64,000 nt of DNA from Mucilaginibacter sp. SJ. Its GTDB lineage: Bacteria > Bacteroidota > Bacteroidia > Sphingobacteriales > Sphingobacteriaceae. This document shows, one piece after another, positions 34,851 to 43,962 of the stretch. Within the stretch, counting starts at the first letter, position 1. The number at the start of each line of letters is the position of its first letter. The notes beneath the pieces were generated by a model. That model had not been told where the DNA came from and did not search any database. It worked only from the letters and a program-made list of their open reading frames with translations. The stretch is from the NCBI RefSeq assembly GCF_028993635.1, contig NZ_CP118631.1:3720001-3784000 (forward strand), written 5' to 3'. The position numbers were made by a program, and so were the translations under genes.

Positions 34851-36173
34851 ATGCCCTCTGCAACCTCATTAAAAAAAATACGCCCTATACAGCTTGTCGC
34901 TGTTATTTTTTTTACTGTATCCGGTGGCCCTTACGGCCTTGAGCCGCTATTAAGTTATGCAGGCGATCATGGCGCGCTAATCATCCTGCTCATAACCCCG
35001 TTAATGTGGGACGTCCCAGCCATATTTACCGTGCTTGAGCTTAACAGCATGATGCCTATTACCGGCGGCTATTACAAATGGGTAAAATATGCCCTCGGCA
35101 CCCACTGGGGTTTTGTTGAGGGCTGGTGGACCTGGCTCTATACTTTTGTCGACCTTGCCATTTACCCGGTGCTTTTTGTGCAATACGCCGGTTTCTTTTT
35201 CCCTGAATTGCTAAATTTTCAGATTCCGGTTTGTTTAGTGATCATCTGGGCATCCGCCGGGTTAAATATTTTAGGCATTATGCCGGTGGGTAGGGTTTCG
35301 CTATTTTTAAGTGCTGCTGTACTTGCGCCTATTATATTAATGATAGCATTAGGTATTTATCACCACAGCGGACCGATGCACATCCCTGCCACTTCGTTAA
35401 AAGGGCTCAGCTTCCCGTCGTTTGGTATGGCTTTGTACACGGTAATGTGGAACTGCCTGGGCTGGGATAATGTAACCACCTATGCCGAAGAAGTTGAAAA
35501 ACCCGTACGCTCATATCTTATTTCAATTTTTACAGCTTTTGCGCTGGTAATGGTGGTATACTTCTTTGCCATTTGGGTTGCCCAGCAATCGGGCATTAAC
35601 CACGATACATTAACCGAAAATGGGTTTCCTGCATTAGGCGTATTGATTGGCGGGCACTGGCTTGGCATAGTAGTAGCAGCGGGCGGGATGGCCAGTACCC
35701 TCGGCATCTATACCGCTGTGTTATTATCGGTATCGCGCGTGCCGCAGGTAATGTCTGAAGATAATTTACTTCCAAAAGGTGTTAACAAACTACACTCTCG
35801 TTTTAAAACACCTTTTGTTTCCATCATCATTTGCTCCATAGTTGTGAGTTTTATGGTACTGTGGACCTTTGCCGATCTGCTCATCATTGATGTAACCGTT
35901 TACGGTGCAGGACTTTCTTTAGAGTATATCGCCCTCGTAAAACTTCGCGTCAAGGAGCCGATGAAAGAGCGGCCTTTCCGGATCCCGCTTGGCGTTACCG
36001 GCCTGTGTCTGGTTTTGCTGCTACCATTTATTGTTTACAGTGTAGCGCTTGGCGGGGCATTGAGCTCGACACCAAAAGCGCTTTCCGCGGCTATATTTGC
36101 ACTGGTTGCATTATCAAGTGCGGAAGTGGCCTGGCAAATTATTAAACTAAGCAAGCCTGAGCTGAAGCAATAA
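34851..36173 (+). CDS. APC-superfamily amino acid permease
   Basis: 440-residue inner-membrane transporter with about 12 helices. The first helix shows the broken helix FFTVSGGPYGLEPLLS of APC transporters, and other marks are MMPITGGYYKWVKYALG and WNCLGWDNVTTYAEEVEKP. These place it among amino acid/polyamine permeases. The substrate cannot be given. It is a single-gene unit on the plus strand, with a copy of the 176-base inverted repeat shortly after it. Confidence 0.92.
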   Translation: MPSATSLKKIRPIQLVAVIFFTVSGGPYGLEPLLSYAGDHGALIILLITPLMWDVPAIFTVLELNSMMPITGGYYKWVKYALGTHWGFVEGWWTWLYTFVDLAIYPVLFVQYAGFFFPELLNFQIPVCLVIIWASAGLNILGIMPVGRVSLFLSAAVLAPIILMIALGIYHHSGPMHIPATSLKGLSFPSFGMALYTVMWNCLGWDNVTTYAEEVEKPVRSYLISIFTAFALVMVVYFFAIWVAQQSGINHDTLTENGFPALGVLIGGHWLGIVVAAGGMASTLGIYTAVLLSVSRVPQVMSEDNLLPKGVNKLHSRFKTPFVSIIICSIVVSFMVLWTFADLLIIDVTVYGAGLSLEYIALVKLRVKEPMKERPFRIPLGVTGLCLVLLLPFIVYSVALGGALSSTPKALSAAIFALVALSSAEVAWQIIKLSKPELKQ

Positions 36174-36247
36174 TAATACACGAATCAATTGGCCATCTAA
36201 TACAATTAATTCCAACTTCGCAAATCGTGGTGCAGAAACAGGGCAAT

Positions 36248-36423
36248 CGTTTTTAAAACAATTCGATCTGTTTTACAAATCTCACACTGAAAAATTTTCA
36301 CACAAATGCTTTGCAAGCTGTCCACAATTAATCGAATTACACGAATCTCAAATTAATTCAATTCGTGTAACTCGATTAATACGTAAAAATTAGTGTGAAA
36401 ATTTTCATTTATTGTTTTTCAAT
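36248..36423 (+). repeat. AT-rich palindromic element, empty copy A
   Basis: Near-identical, in inverted orientation, to 50579-50754. The left half runs GATCTGTTTTACAAATCTCA, then CACAATTAATCGAATTACAC. The right half has AATTCGTGTAACTCGATTAA, then TTAGTGTGAAAATTTTCATT. The halves are imperfect inverted complements. The halves also flank the GxxExxY gene at 54329-54700. Confidence 0.88.
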
Positions 36424-36465
36424 ATACAACTGGTTAAAAGCTATTTCCCTGAGTGAGGAAAGAAA

Positions 36466-36512
36466 AATTCGTGCAATTCGATTAATTCGGAAAAATTTGT
36501 GGCGATAATTTC
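36466..36512 (+). repeat. partial right-half copy of the AT-rich element
   Basis: AATTCGTGCAATTCGATTAA followed by TTCGGAAAAATTTGTGGCGA: the same right-half pattern as elements A and B, diverged. Confidence 0.6.
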
Positions 36513-36585
36513 TTCAACGTTTCAATGATTGGATAATTGACGGGGATTTGCGTAAATTCGATCCTTTCCCGAAAACTCATATCAT

Positions 36586-38232
36586 ATGAAAATCAAACAC
36601 CGATACCTGATGCTTATTGGTGGCCTTGCTATTTTTGCAGGCTGCCAGAATAATAAAAGTGTGCCGGCCGAAAAAGCTATTACCGCCGCCGAAATAAAGA
36701 AATACATTTCGGCTTTAGCCAATGATTCCATGATGGGCCGCAAACCTTTCACCGCCGGCGAAGACAAGGCGATCAAATACATTTCGGAGCAGTTTAAACT
36801 GGCCGGGCTCGAACCGGGCAACAAGGGCAGCTATTTCCAGGATGTGCCCATGGTGCAGATCACCAGTACGCCATCTCCTGTAATGGAAATAACAGGCAGT
36901 AAAACGCCGCTCAGCCTGCATGCCACTACAGATTTCGTAACCTTCAGCCGCCGCGAGGTTGATTCGGTAACGCTTAAAAACTCACCGCTGGTTTTTGCCG
37001 GGTATGGTGTTGTTGCTCCCGAATATCACTGGAATGATTATGCAGGACTTGATGTTAAAGGCAAAACGGTTGTTGTACTGGTGAACGATCCGGGATTTAA
37101 AAACGGCGATCCAACCTTTTTTAAAGGCGATACCATGACCTACTACGGCCGGTGGACTTACAAGTATGAGGAAGCCGCGCGGCAGGGTGCTGCAGGGGTG
37201 CTTATCATCCACCAAAAAGAACCTGCAAGTTATGGCTGGGAAGTGGTTTCCAACAGTAACACAGGCGCCAAGCTTTACCTGCAGCAAAAAGACAAGCATA
37301 TGAACCGCTGCAAGGTTGAAGGCTGGATCACCGAAGATATGGGTAAAAAACTTTTAGCTGAAGTGGGCATAACCGGCGATTTCCGTGCATTGGCCCGCAA
37401 AAAAGATTTTAAGTCCATCCCGCTTAAGCAATCAGTTACTTTAACTATCAATAACCAATTAAAATATTCCACATCGCACAATGTGATCGGCACACTTAAA
37501 GGTAGTTCACAGCCGGGCGAATATATATTATACACCGCCCATTGGGACCACCTGGGCGTAGGTAAGCCTAACGCCAAAGGCGATAGCATTTACAATGGCG
37601 CGGTTGATAATGCCGACGGGGTTGCCGCTATTATCAGTGTGGCCAAAGCATTTAACAAGGCCAAAGAAAAGCCCAAACGCTCTATTGTATTTTTAGCTGT
37701 TACAGCCGAAGAGCAGGGTTTACTGGGTTCGGAATATTATGCTACCCATCCCATTTACCCGGTTAACAAAACAGTTGCCGACCTCAATATGGATGCCCTT
37801 GGCGATTACGGTGAAACCAAAGACATAGCTGTAACCGGCAAAGGCCAAAATGATTTGGAAGATTATGTTGACGAAATAGTAAAAGCACAAGGACTTAGCA
37901 CTGTTGGCGACAGGCACCCCGGCTCTGGCAGCTACTACCGGTCGGACCATTTTAACTTCGCCAAGGTTGGTGTACCGGCCCTTGACATTAACAATGGCAG
38001 CATCAGCGCAATACATGATGGCAGCTACGGCGAAGCCAAACAAAAAGATTATGGCGACAACCGCTATCACCAACAGGCCGATAATTATACCGATACTATG
38101 GATGCCACAGGCATGGCACAGATAGCTAATATCCTTTATGAAGTTGGTACTAAGCTGGGCAACGAAACAACCTTCCCCGGCTGGAAAAACGGTTCGGAGT
38201 TTAAGGCGATAAGGGAAAAGTCGATGAAATAA
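36586..38232 (+). CDS. M28-family metallopeptidase, lipoprotein
   Basis: 548-residue lipoprotein (lipobox IFAGC at about 17-21). It has an N-terminal region, an inserted PA domain (about 130-260) and a C-terminal M28 catalytic domain with zinc/active-site residues in YTAHWDHLG, NGAVDNADGVAA, AVTAEEQGLLGSEYYA and LNMDALGDYG; a last His lies near the C-terminus. Members are aminopeptidases acting at the cell envelope. The substrate is unknown. Confidence 0.92.
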   Translation: MKIKHRYLMLIGGLAIFAGCQNNKSVPAEKAITAAEIKKYISALANDSMMGRKPFTAGEDKAIKYISEQFKLAGLEPGNKGSYFQDVPMVQITSTPSPVMEITGSKTPLSLHATTDFVTFSRREVDSVTLKNSPLVFAGYGVVAPEYHWNDYAGLDVKGKTVVVLVNDPGFKNGDPTFFKGDTMTYYGRWTYKYEEAARQGAAGVLIIHQKEPASYGWEVVSNSNTGAKLYLQQKDKHMNRCKVEGWITEDMGKKLLAEVGITGDFRALARKKDFKSIPLKQSVTLTINNQLKYSTSHNVIGTLKGSSQPGEYILYTAHWDHLGVGKPNAKGDSIYNGAVDNADGVAAIISVAKAFNKAKEKPKRSIVFLAVTAEEQGLLGSEYYATHPIYPVNKTVADLNMDALGDYGETKDIAVTGKGQNDLEDYVDEIVKAQGLSTVGDRHPGSGSYYRSDHFNFAKVGVPALDINNGSISAIHDGSYGEAKQKDYGDNRYHQQADNYTDTMDATGMAQIANILYEVGTKLGNETTFPGWKNGSEFKAIREKSMK

Positions 38233-38241
38233 AAAATGTTC

Positions 38242-38336
38242 ATGTCATTGCGAGCGAAGCGTGGCAATCTCGTAGCCAATGCATGTCCGATCTGTATAGT
38301 TACGAGATTGCTTCGTCGTTCCTCCTACCCATGACA
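38242..38336. repeat. GTCATTGCGAG palindromic repeat, copy 2
   Basis: CATGTCATTGCGAGCGAAGC at the left and GAGATTGCTTCGTCGTTCC at the right; arms as in 21274-21358. Confidence 0.85.
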
Positions 38337-38346
38337 TAATTAAAAA

Positions 38347-38491
38347 TGGGTGTCATGCTGAGCCTGTCGAAGCATGGCGCGGTGGGCCTCTGCGCGCGTC
38401 CTTCGACAAGCTACCAGTCGAAGCATGGTGGATAGGCCTCTGCGCGCGAGTCTTCGACAGGCTCTGACTGACAGGCCCTCTTTTGTCATTT
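38347..38491. repeat. TCGAAG/CTTCGA repeat, compound copy 4
   Basis: One complete unit is followed by a second partial unit in the same orientation, sharing CATGGTG, AGGCCTCTGCGCGCG and CTTCGACAGGCTCTGA. This is nesting or tandem duplication of the same element. Confidence 0.85.
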
Positions 38492-38554
38492 CACCTTCAG
38501 AGGCCTCCGGATTTTACCTCCTCAATGACATAACTGTTTAAAGTTCGTCCTAAC

Positions 38555-38590
38555 AAAAAAATCCACCCCGTAACAGAAGGTGGATTTTTT
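38555..38590 (-). terminator. terminator of the TM2 gene
   Basis: ATCCACC and GGTGGAT form the stem; the minus-strand T-run is TTTTTTT. The other strand is nearly as good, so it may be bidirectional. Confidence 0.8.
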
Positions 38591-38624
38591 TTGATATATA
38601 GTGAAACTATACCCTTAAAGGGAT

Positions 38625-38987
38625 TTAGTTGCTCATTTTAGCTATGTTGAAGCTTTCGTAAGCCATTTGCCTGTTATAATCGTTGGCGATAGTTTTATAG
38701 TTGATCAGGTCGACAATGGTACCGATGAAACAAAAACCAGCTGTGAAAAAATAAAGGATACCCATACCGATCTGATCAGTCATGAAACGCTGTACACCTG
38801 ATACACCAAGGAAACCGGCAAGCGTTGCAAACATGATATCCTGTGGGTTACGCCTTTTACTGGCATAAAATGACATAAAAGTGCGGGCCTGATCTTCTGT
38901 TAATGAGGCAGTGGCCTGTTGCAGAAATGTATATTCTTCGGGAGTGATACCGTCGAAAGACATATATGGATTTTGATAAGCGTTCAT
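38625..38987 (-). CDS. TM2 domain membrane protein
   Basis: 120 residues. A soluble N-terminal part (about 1-50, YLQ-like acidic helix) precedes two membrane helices forming a TM2 domain: FATLAGFLGVSGVQRFMTDQIGMGILYFFTAGFCFIGTIVDLINY. TM2 proteins occur in many Bacteroidota with no known enzyme activity. It ends with a terminator. It is a single-gene unit. Confidence 0.9.
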   Translation of the reverse strand: MNAYQNPYMSFDGITPEEYTFLQQATASLTEDQARTFMSFYASKRRNPQDIMFATLAGFLGVSGVQRFMTDQIGMGILYFFTAGFCFIGTIVDLINYKTIANDYNRQMAYESFNIAKMSN

Positions 38988-39564
38988 CTTAGTAAGTTTT
39001 TTAAAGTTTGTGATTGTTTTATGATATAAAGGTACAGCGCGCCCGGTAAAACGCCTAAGGGAGATAGGTTAGCGGAGATAAGTAGTCGGTGAAATGATGA
39101 GTTTTGGCGGTAAAAAGTGGCCTGGAAATCTTATCGATGATAGGAGTAGCAATAAAATGTCATTGCTGTAAGAAACCACCTGAGAAATCCCGGAAAAAAC
39201 CGTGATGACGTATAAAGTATATTTTGGCGATAGTGCGCTGGGGCCGCGTTAGTGATAGGAGCGGATACCGGCCAATGTCATTAAGTTAAGAGATTGACAA
39301 GCTGCACCAGAGGTGCAAAAGGTTTGTAGAAACCATTTTGAATAGATTTTTGGTGTGCCAGCGGTACACAACTCCGGTGTTCCGTACCTCTGGCACGGTT
39401 GTTATCGGTATAATATTTTGCTACAAACCTGTTCCCCCTCTGGGGGATTTTCCTTAACTTAATGACATTGGGATACCGGCCTTGTGGCTAATGCCTGTGC
39501 AGTATGAGCGGATAGCACGCAGGCAACGCTCCAATTTATAATATCGATCAAAAACGCACCTAAT
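38988..39564. other. gene-free interval containing a MITE-like element
   Basis: About 280 bases of unique sequence surround the element at 39264-39481. The remaining parts show no genes or recognisable boxes apart from the element's own symmetry. Confidence 0.6.
39264..39481 (+). mobile_element. MITE-like element with terminal inverted repeats and flanking direct repeat
   Basis: CCAATGTCATTAAGTTAAG (39272-39290) and CTTAACTTAATGACATTGG (39453-39471) are perfect 19-base inverted repeats. GATACCGGCC occurs at 39264-39273 and again at 39472-39481, like a target-site duplication. The inside has AGGTTTGTAGAAACC and CTGGCACG motifs and no open frame. Confidence 0.8.
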
Positions 39565-39873
39565 TTAGGTAAGGCTCTTAAACTGATTCCTTTCCAGCAG
39601 CCTCGCTTTGGTAAGCACATAAATCCGGTTAAAGATCACGGCCACGGCAGGGATGCCAAGCCAGTGGGCACGGAACGAACTGCTGATATCGCCATGGAAA
39701 AGATAAATAATACTATGCCCAAGGCCACAGCCGGGACACCAGCCAATGCCCATTAGTTTAAGTGGGCACAGGGTAAAGTGCGATGCTTCGGTCGGCGAGG
39801 TCATCGCCAATGAAAGCATCGCCGCTATCCAGAACAACAGTTCAAAATATTTTGAAAAAAACCGCTTAATCAA
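39565..39873 (-). CDS. DUF2752 membrane protein
   Basis: 102 residues starting from TTG at 39873 (LIKRFFSKYFELLFW). Two hydrophobic helices surround the typical CPLKLMGIGWCPGCGLGHSI segment with three cysteines. DUF2752 proteins of this kind are small membrane proteins of unknown role. Its start overlaps the stop of the DUF4199 gene by 8 bases, so the two are co-translated. A longer frame starting upstream would repeat the neighbour in another reading frame and is not preferred. Confidence 0.8.
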   Translation of the reverse strand: MIKRFFSKYFELLFWIAAMLSLAMTSPTEASHFTLCPLKLMGIGWCPGCGLGHSIIYLFHGDISSSFRAHWLGIPAVAVIFNRIYVLTKARLLERNQFKSLT

Positions 39874-40276
39874 GTTTGTTCGCTTTGTTGGTGAATAATA
39901 ATGATACCGCGAAGGCGAGCAGTACCCCAACTATTAACGCACCAAAAATCCGTTCAGAAAAATCCTTTATGTTAGCACCCGCCGACGATACGTAGCTGAT
40001 ATAAAGTATTGAGCCGAAAACGGCGATGATGCCGCCTACAATTAATATTTTAAAGCTTTGAAAAAGGGCTTCCAAAAAGCCCATCTGGCCATTACACTCG
40101 TTTTTTCGATAACTCATGATACCGAAAAAAAGCCCGATAGCCGGTATAATAAATGAAAAGTATTCGACTGGGGCCACAACGTCTTTTTGCGGCATAACGC
40201 CAAGCCGTGGCATAGCAAAGATCCAGATAATACTTAGTACGCCGATGATACCCCCTGATAACACTGCATTCTTCAT
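39866..40276 (-). CDS. DUF4199 membrane protein
   Basis: 136-residue membrane protein with four predicted helices: VLSGGIIGVLSIIWIF, FSFIIPAIGLFFGIMSY, KILIVGGIIAVFGSILYISYV and FGALIVGVLLAFAVSLLF. The central loop EALFQSFKILIVGG and the pattern of helices match DUF4199 of Bacteroidota. Function is unknown. It is translationally coupled to the downstream DUF2752 gene, so both may form one membrane complex. Confidence 0.85.
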   Translation of the reverse strand: MKNAVLSGGIIGVLSIIWIFAMPRLGVMPQKDVVAPVEYFSFIIPAIGLFFGIMSYRKNECNGQMGFLEALFQSFKILIVGGIIAVFGSILYISYVSSAGANIKDFSERIFGALIVGVLLAFAVSLLFTNKANKLD

Positions 40277-40397
40277 AATTATATAATTAAGATTGATTTA
40301 TAAATCGGTATGCGCGTTTACATACATAAATTTATCATTAAAAAGTAAATAAGCCCTCATATTGTTTGCATTAATTTTTAGCCCAACGCTTTTTTAT

Positions 40398-40425
40398 TTT
40401 GGCTTTTCTTTTTTGTTTATCTTTG
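40398..40425 (+). promoter_or_regulatory. mfd promoter, -33 and -7 boxes
   Basis: TTTG (40398-40401) and TATCTTTG (40418-40425, matching TAnnTTTG) precede the TTG start at 40433 by 7 bases. The 16-base distance between boxes is slightly short for the consensus. Confidence 0.55.
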
Positions 40426-40432
40426 CCGCGAT

Positions 40433-43400
40433 TTGAACATCCGTGATATATTAGACAGATATAAGGCTGATGACCGGATAAAAGCGTTGGCTACCGCGCT
40501 TAACGCATCAAAAAATCCAAGGGTACAGCTACGTGGTTTGGTGGGATCAAGTGATTCGGCCATGGCGGTAGCATTGTATTTTTTGCAGCACAAACACATG
40601 GTATTTGTACTGCCCGACCGCGAAGAAGCAGGCTATTTCCAGGCCGACCTGGAAAACCTTACCGGTAAAGAAGCCCTGCTGTTCCCTTCATCATACCGCA
40701 AACCATTTGAATTTACCCAGCCCGACAGCAGCAATGTGCTTGCCCGTGCCGAGGTTTTGAACGAACTTAACCACAGCACCGAATATGGCCAGCTCATTGT
40801 AACTTATCCCGAGGCCCTGGCCGAAAAGGTGATCGATCGTTCATCGCTTGAAAAAAACACCCTCGAAATAGCTGTTGGCAATAAGCTCAGCATCGATTTT
40901 ATCAACGAGTTTTTGATAGAGTATGATTTTGAGCGCGTTGATTTTGTATATGAGCCGGGGCAATTTTCCATCCGTGGCGGTATTGTTGATATCTTCTCTT
41001 TTTCGCATATGCTCCCCTACCGGGTGGAGTTTTTTGGTGATTTCATTGAGTCGATCCGTACGTTTGAAATCGAGAGCCAACTATCGGTTGAGCATGTTAA
41101 AAGCATTACCATTGTTCCCAACGTACAATCTAAATTTCTAACGGAGAATAATATCTCCCTGCTTGAATATGTTGAAGCAGGTACACAGGTGTGGATCAAA
41201 GACGTTCAGTTTACGCTGGACATTATCCAAACCGGTTATAAAAAGGCTGTAAACCTTTGGAAAGCCCTCTCTGCAGATGAAAAAGCACAAAACCCTGATT
41301 GGATAGACCCCAAATTTGGTTTTACCGACGAAAAGCTAATAGGCGATCAATTGCATGATTTCCCTGTGGTAGAGTTTGGAAAGCAGTTCTTTTACCATGA
41401 CGCTACCACTATCAATTTTGATATGCGCCCGCAGCCATCGTTTAATAAGGACTTTACGCTGCTCATTCATAATTTCAAAAACAATGAGGCTGACAAGATA
41501 GAGAACTTCATCTTTACCGATTCGGCCAAACAGGTTGAGCGTTTATACGCCATTTTGGACGACCTGGACAAAACGGTAAAATTTACACCGGTAAGCATCT
41601 CCATACGCGAAGGCTTCATTGATCACGAGCAAAAGATAGCCTGCTATACCGATCACCAGATCTTTGACCGTTACTATAAATACAAAACCCGCAAGGGCTA
41701 CCAACGTTCCCAAGCTATTACGCTCAAGGAGCTCCGTGACCTTAAACCAGGCGACTATGTTACCCATATCGACCACGGTATAGGCAAATATGCGGGTTTG
41801 GAAAAGGTTGATGTGAACGGCAAACAACAGGAAATGATCCGCCTGATTTATGCTGATAACGACCTGCTGTATGTGAACATTAACTCACTTAACCGCATCT
41901 CCAAATTCAGCGGTAAAGAAGGCTCTGTTCCCAAAATGAACAAGCTGGGTACCGACACCTGGGAACGTTTGAAGAAAACAACAAAAAAAAAAGTTAAGGA
42001 CATAGCTCGCGACCTGATCAAGCTTTACGCCCTTCGTAAAGCCCAGCATGGCAACGCCTTTTCGCCCGATAGCTACCTGCAAACCGAGCTGGAGGCATCA
42101 TTCCTGTACGAAGACACTCCCGACCAGGAAAAAGCCACTGCCGATTTCAAAAAAGATATGGAGTCGCCCCACCCTATGGACCGCCTCATTTGCGGCGACG
42201 TAGGTTTTGGGAAAACTGAAGTAGCTGTCCGTGCAGCTTTCAAAGCCGTTGCCGATAGCAAGCAGGTGGCCATTCTGGTACCAACAACCATCCTGGCGGC
42301 GCAACACTATAAAACTTTTACCGACAGGCTCAGGGGTTTTCCTGCCAACATTGATTATGTTAACCGCTTTAAATCAACCAGGCAGATCAAGGATACTCTG
42401 GAGAAGCTAAAAGAAGGGAAAGTAGATATTATCATAGGCACACATCGTTTGGTAAGCAAGGATGTGAAATTCAAAGACCTTGGCCTGATGATCATTGACG
42501 AGGAGCAGAAGTTTGGCGTATCGACCAAAGAGAAGTTGAAACAGATGCGCGCCAATGTGGATACGCTTACTTTAACGGCTACCCCAATTCCCCGTACGCT
42601 GCACTTTTCGTTAATGGGTGCACGTGACCTTTCTATCATATCAACTCCGCCGCCAAACCGCCAGCCGGTTGTTACCGAGCTGCACGTATTTAATGATAAG
42701 TTAATTAAGGAGGCTGTTGAATTTGAAATTGACCGCAGCGGGCAGGTGTTCTTTATCCACAATCGTGTTGCCGACCTGCCGCAACTGGGCGGCATGATCC
42801 GTAAGCTGGTTCCTAAAGCACGTATCGGCATCGCTCACGGCCAATTGGAAGGTGACGACCTGGAAGATGTAATGCTTAAATTCGTAAACCACGAGTATGA
42901 TGTGCTGGTGGCTACAACCATTATCGAAGCCGGGTTGGATATTCCCAATGCCAATACCATCATCATCAACTACGCCCATATGTTTGGCTTGAGCGACCTG
43001 CACCAGATGCGCGGCCGTGTGGGCAGAAGTAATAAAAAAGCGTATTGTTATTTGCTAAGTCCGCCTTTGTCAACGTTAACCAGCGAGGCCCGCAAACGCC
43101 TGAGTGCCATTGAAGAGTTCAGCGACCTGGGCAGCGGCTTTAATGTGGCTATGAGGGATTTGGACATCCGCGGCAGCGGTAACCTGCTTGGCGCCGAACA
43201 AAGCGGCTTCATTGCCGAAATAGGCTTTGAAATGTACCACAAGATTCTCGACGAGGCTATACAGGAACTTAAAGACGATGAGTTTAAAGGCGTATTCCCC
43301 GAGGATAAGCCCCGCCCCTACATTTCTTTTACCCAAATTGATACCGACCTGGAGATCCTCATCCCCGATGAGTATGTAACCAATCTCTCCGAGCGATATA

Positions 43401-43780
43401 ACCTGTATACCGAGCTTTCCAAACTGGAAAACGAGGTAGAATTACAAGCCTTTCAACAAAAACTGAACGACCGTTTTGGGCCTGTACCTGAACAGGTTAA
43501 CGGGCTGCTTAATACCCTGCGGTTGCAATGGCTGGGCAAAGCAATTGGCTTTGAAAAGATCTCACTCAAGAAAAACGTTTTGCGTGGCTATTTTATCACC
43601 AACCAGCAATCAAGTTACTTTGAAACCGAGGCATTCCGTAATGTGCTCGACTTTGTGAAGAATAACCCAAGGCGCACTAATTTGAAAGAGGTTAAAAACA
43701 CGCTCCGTTTGGGCATTGAGGGAATTGATAGCGTTGACGAGGCGGTGAGGATGCTGAGCGAGGTGGCGGGGATAATATAA
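40433..43780 (+). CDS. mfd: transcription-repair coupling factor
   Basis: 1115-residue ATPase that removes RNA polymerase stalled at DNA damage and recruits UvrA. The N-terminal UvrB-like region (about 1-330), RNA polymerase-interacting domain (about 460-540), and RecG-like motor follow in order. Walker A GDVGFGKT lies at 588-595, DEEQ at about 689, and TATPIPRTLHFSLMG and QMRGRVGRSNKKAY follow. The C-terminal TRCF domain is present. The start codon is TTG, with no ATG nearby in frame. The leader is probably extremely short. Confidence 0.97.
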   Translation: MNIRDILDRYKADDRIKALATALNASKNPRVQLRGLVGSSDSAMAVALYFLQHKHMVFVLPDREEAGYFQADLENLTGKEALLFPSSYRKPFEFTQPDSSNVLARAEVLNELNHSTEYGQLIVTYPEALAEKVIDRSSLEKNTLEIAVGNKLSIDFINEFLIEYDFERVDFVYEPGQFSIRGGIVDIFSFSHMLPYRVEFFGDFIESIRTFEIESQLSVEHVKSITIVPNVQSKFLTENNISLLEYVEAGTQVWIKDVQFTLDIIQTGYKKAVNLWKALSADEKAQNPDWIDPKFGFTDEKLIGDQLHDFPVVEFGKQFFYHDATTINFDMRPQPSFNKDFTLLIHNFKNNEADKIENFIFTDSAKQVERLYAILDDLDKTVKFTPVSISIREGFIDHEQKIACYTDHQIFDRYYKYKTRKGYQRSQAITLKELRDLKPGDYVTHIDHGIGKYAGLEKVDVNGKQQEMIRLIYADNDLLYVNINSLNRISKFSGKEGSVPKMNKLGTDTWERLKKTTKKKVKDIARDLIKLYALRKAQHGNAFSPDSYLQTELEASFLYEDTPDQEKATADFKKDMESPHPMDRLICGDVGFGKTEVAVRAAFKAVADSKQVAILVPTTILAAQHYKTFTDRLRGFPANIDYVNRFKSTRQIKDTLEKLKEGKVDIIIGTHRLVSKDVKFKDLGLMIIDEEQKFGVSTKEKLKQMRANVDTLTLTATPIPRTLHFSLMGARDLSIISTPPPNRQPVVTELHVFNDKLIKEAVEFEIDRSGQVFFIHNRVADLPQLGGMIRKLVPKARIGIAHGQLEGDDLEDVMLKFVNHEYDVLVATTIIEAGLDIPNANTIIINYAHMFGLSDLHQMRGRVGRSNKKAYCYLLSPPLSTLTSEARKRLSAIEEFSDLGSGFNVAMRDLDIRGSGNLLGAEQSGFIAEIGFEMYHKILDEAIQELKDDEFKGVFPEDKPRPYISFTQIDTDLEILIPDEYVTNLSERYNLYTELSKLENEVELQAFQQKLNDRFGPVPEQVNGLLNTLRLQWLGKAIGFEKISLKKNVLRGYFITNQQSSYFETEAFRNVLDFVKNNPRRTNLKEVKNTLRLGIEGIDSVDEAVRMLSEVAGII

Positions 43781-43789
43781 TCAACCCCT

Positions 43790-43811
43790 GTTGTCGTGGG
43801 GACACTACAAC
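43790..43811 (+). repeat. REP palindrome 1
   Basis: GTTGTCGTGGGGACACTACA with AC at the end; a 22-base imperfect palindrome. Confidence 0.7.
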
Positions 43812-43870
43812 ATACTATCTTTCTTCTCCCGCGTTGAACATATGTTTTGGATTAAACATTGCTAAAAAAA

Positions 43871-43892
43871 GTTGTCGTGAGGACACGACAAC
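43871..43892 (+). repeat. REP palindrome 2
   Basis: GTTGTCGTGAGGACACGACA with AC at the end; a 22-base palindrome in which the arms are perfect around a four-base centre. Confidence 0.8.
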
Positions 43893-43924
43893 CGGGAGGG
43901 GAAAGGCATGGAAAATTGTACCCC

Positions 43925-43946
43925 GTTGCCGTGTCCCCGCGGCAAC
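43925..43946 (+). repeat. REP palindrome 3
   Basis: GTTGCCGTGTCCCCGCGGCA with AC at the end; same length and family as 1 and 2. Confidence 0.75.
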
Positions 43947-43962
43947 AGGTATGCAAAGGAAC

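Larger units (their letters stand above)
36174..36585. other. repeat-rich interval between APC and M28 genes
   Basis: Contains element A (36248-36423) and a partial right-half copy of the same family (36466-36512). About 70 bases of unique sequence precede the M28 gene, with TAAATTCG as a weak -7 candidate around 36552. Confidence 0.6.
38233..38624. other. gene-free interval composed of dispersed repeats
   Basis: Two repeat families are stacked: GTCATTGCGAG palindrome at 38242-38336, then one and a half copies of the TCGAAG/CTTCGA palindrome at 38347-38491. A hairpin terminator at 38555-38590 follows. No gene is seen. Confidence 0.7.
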
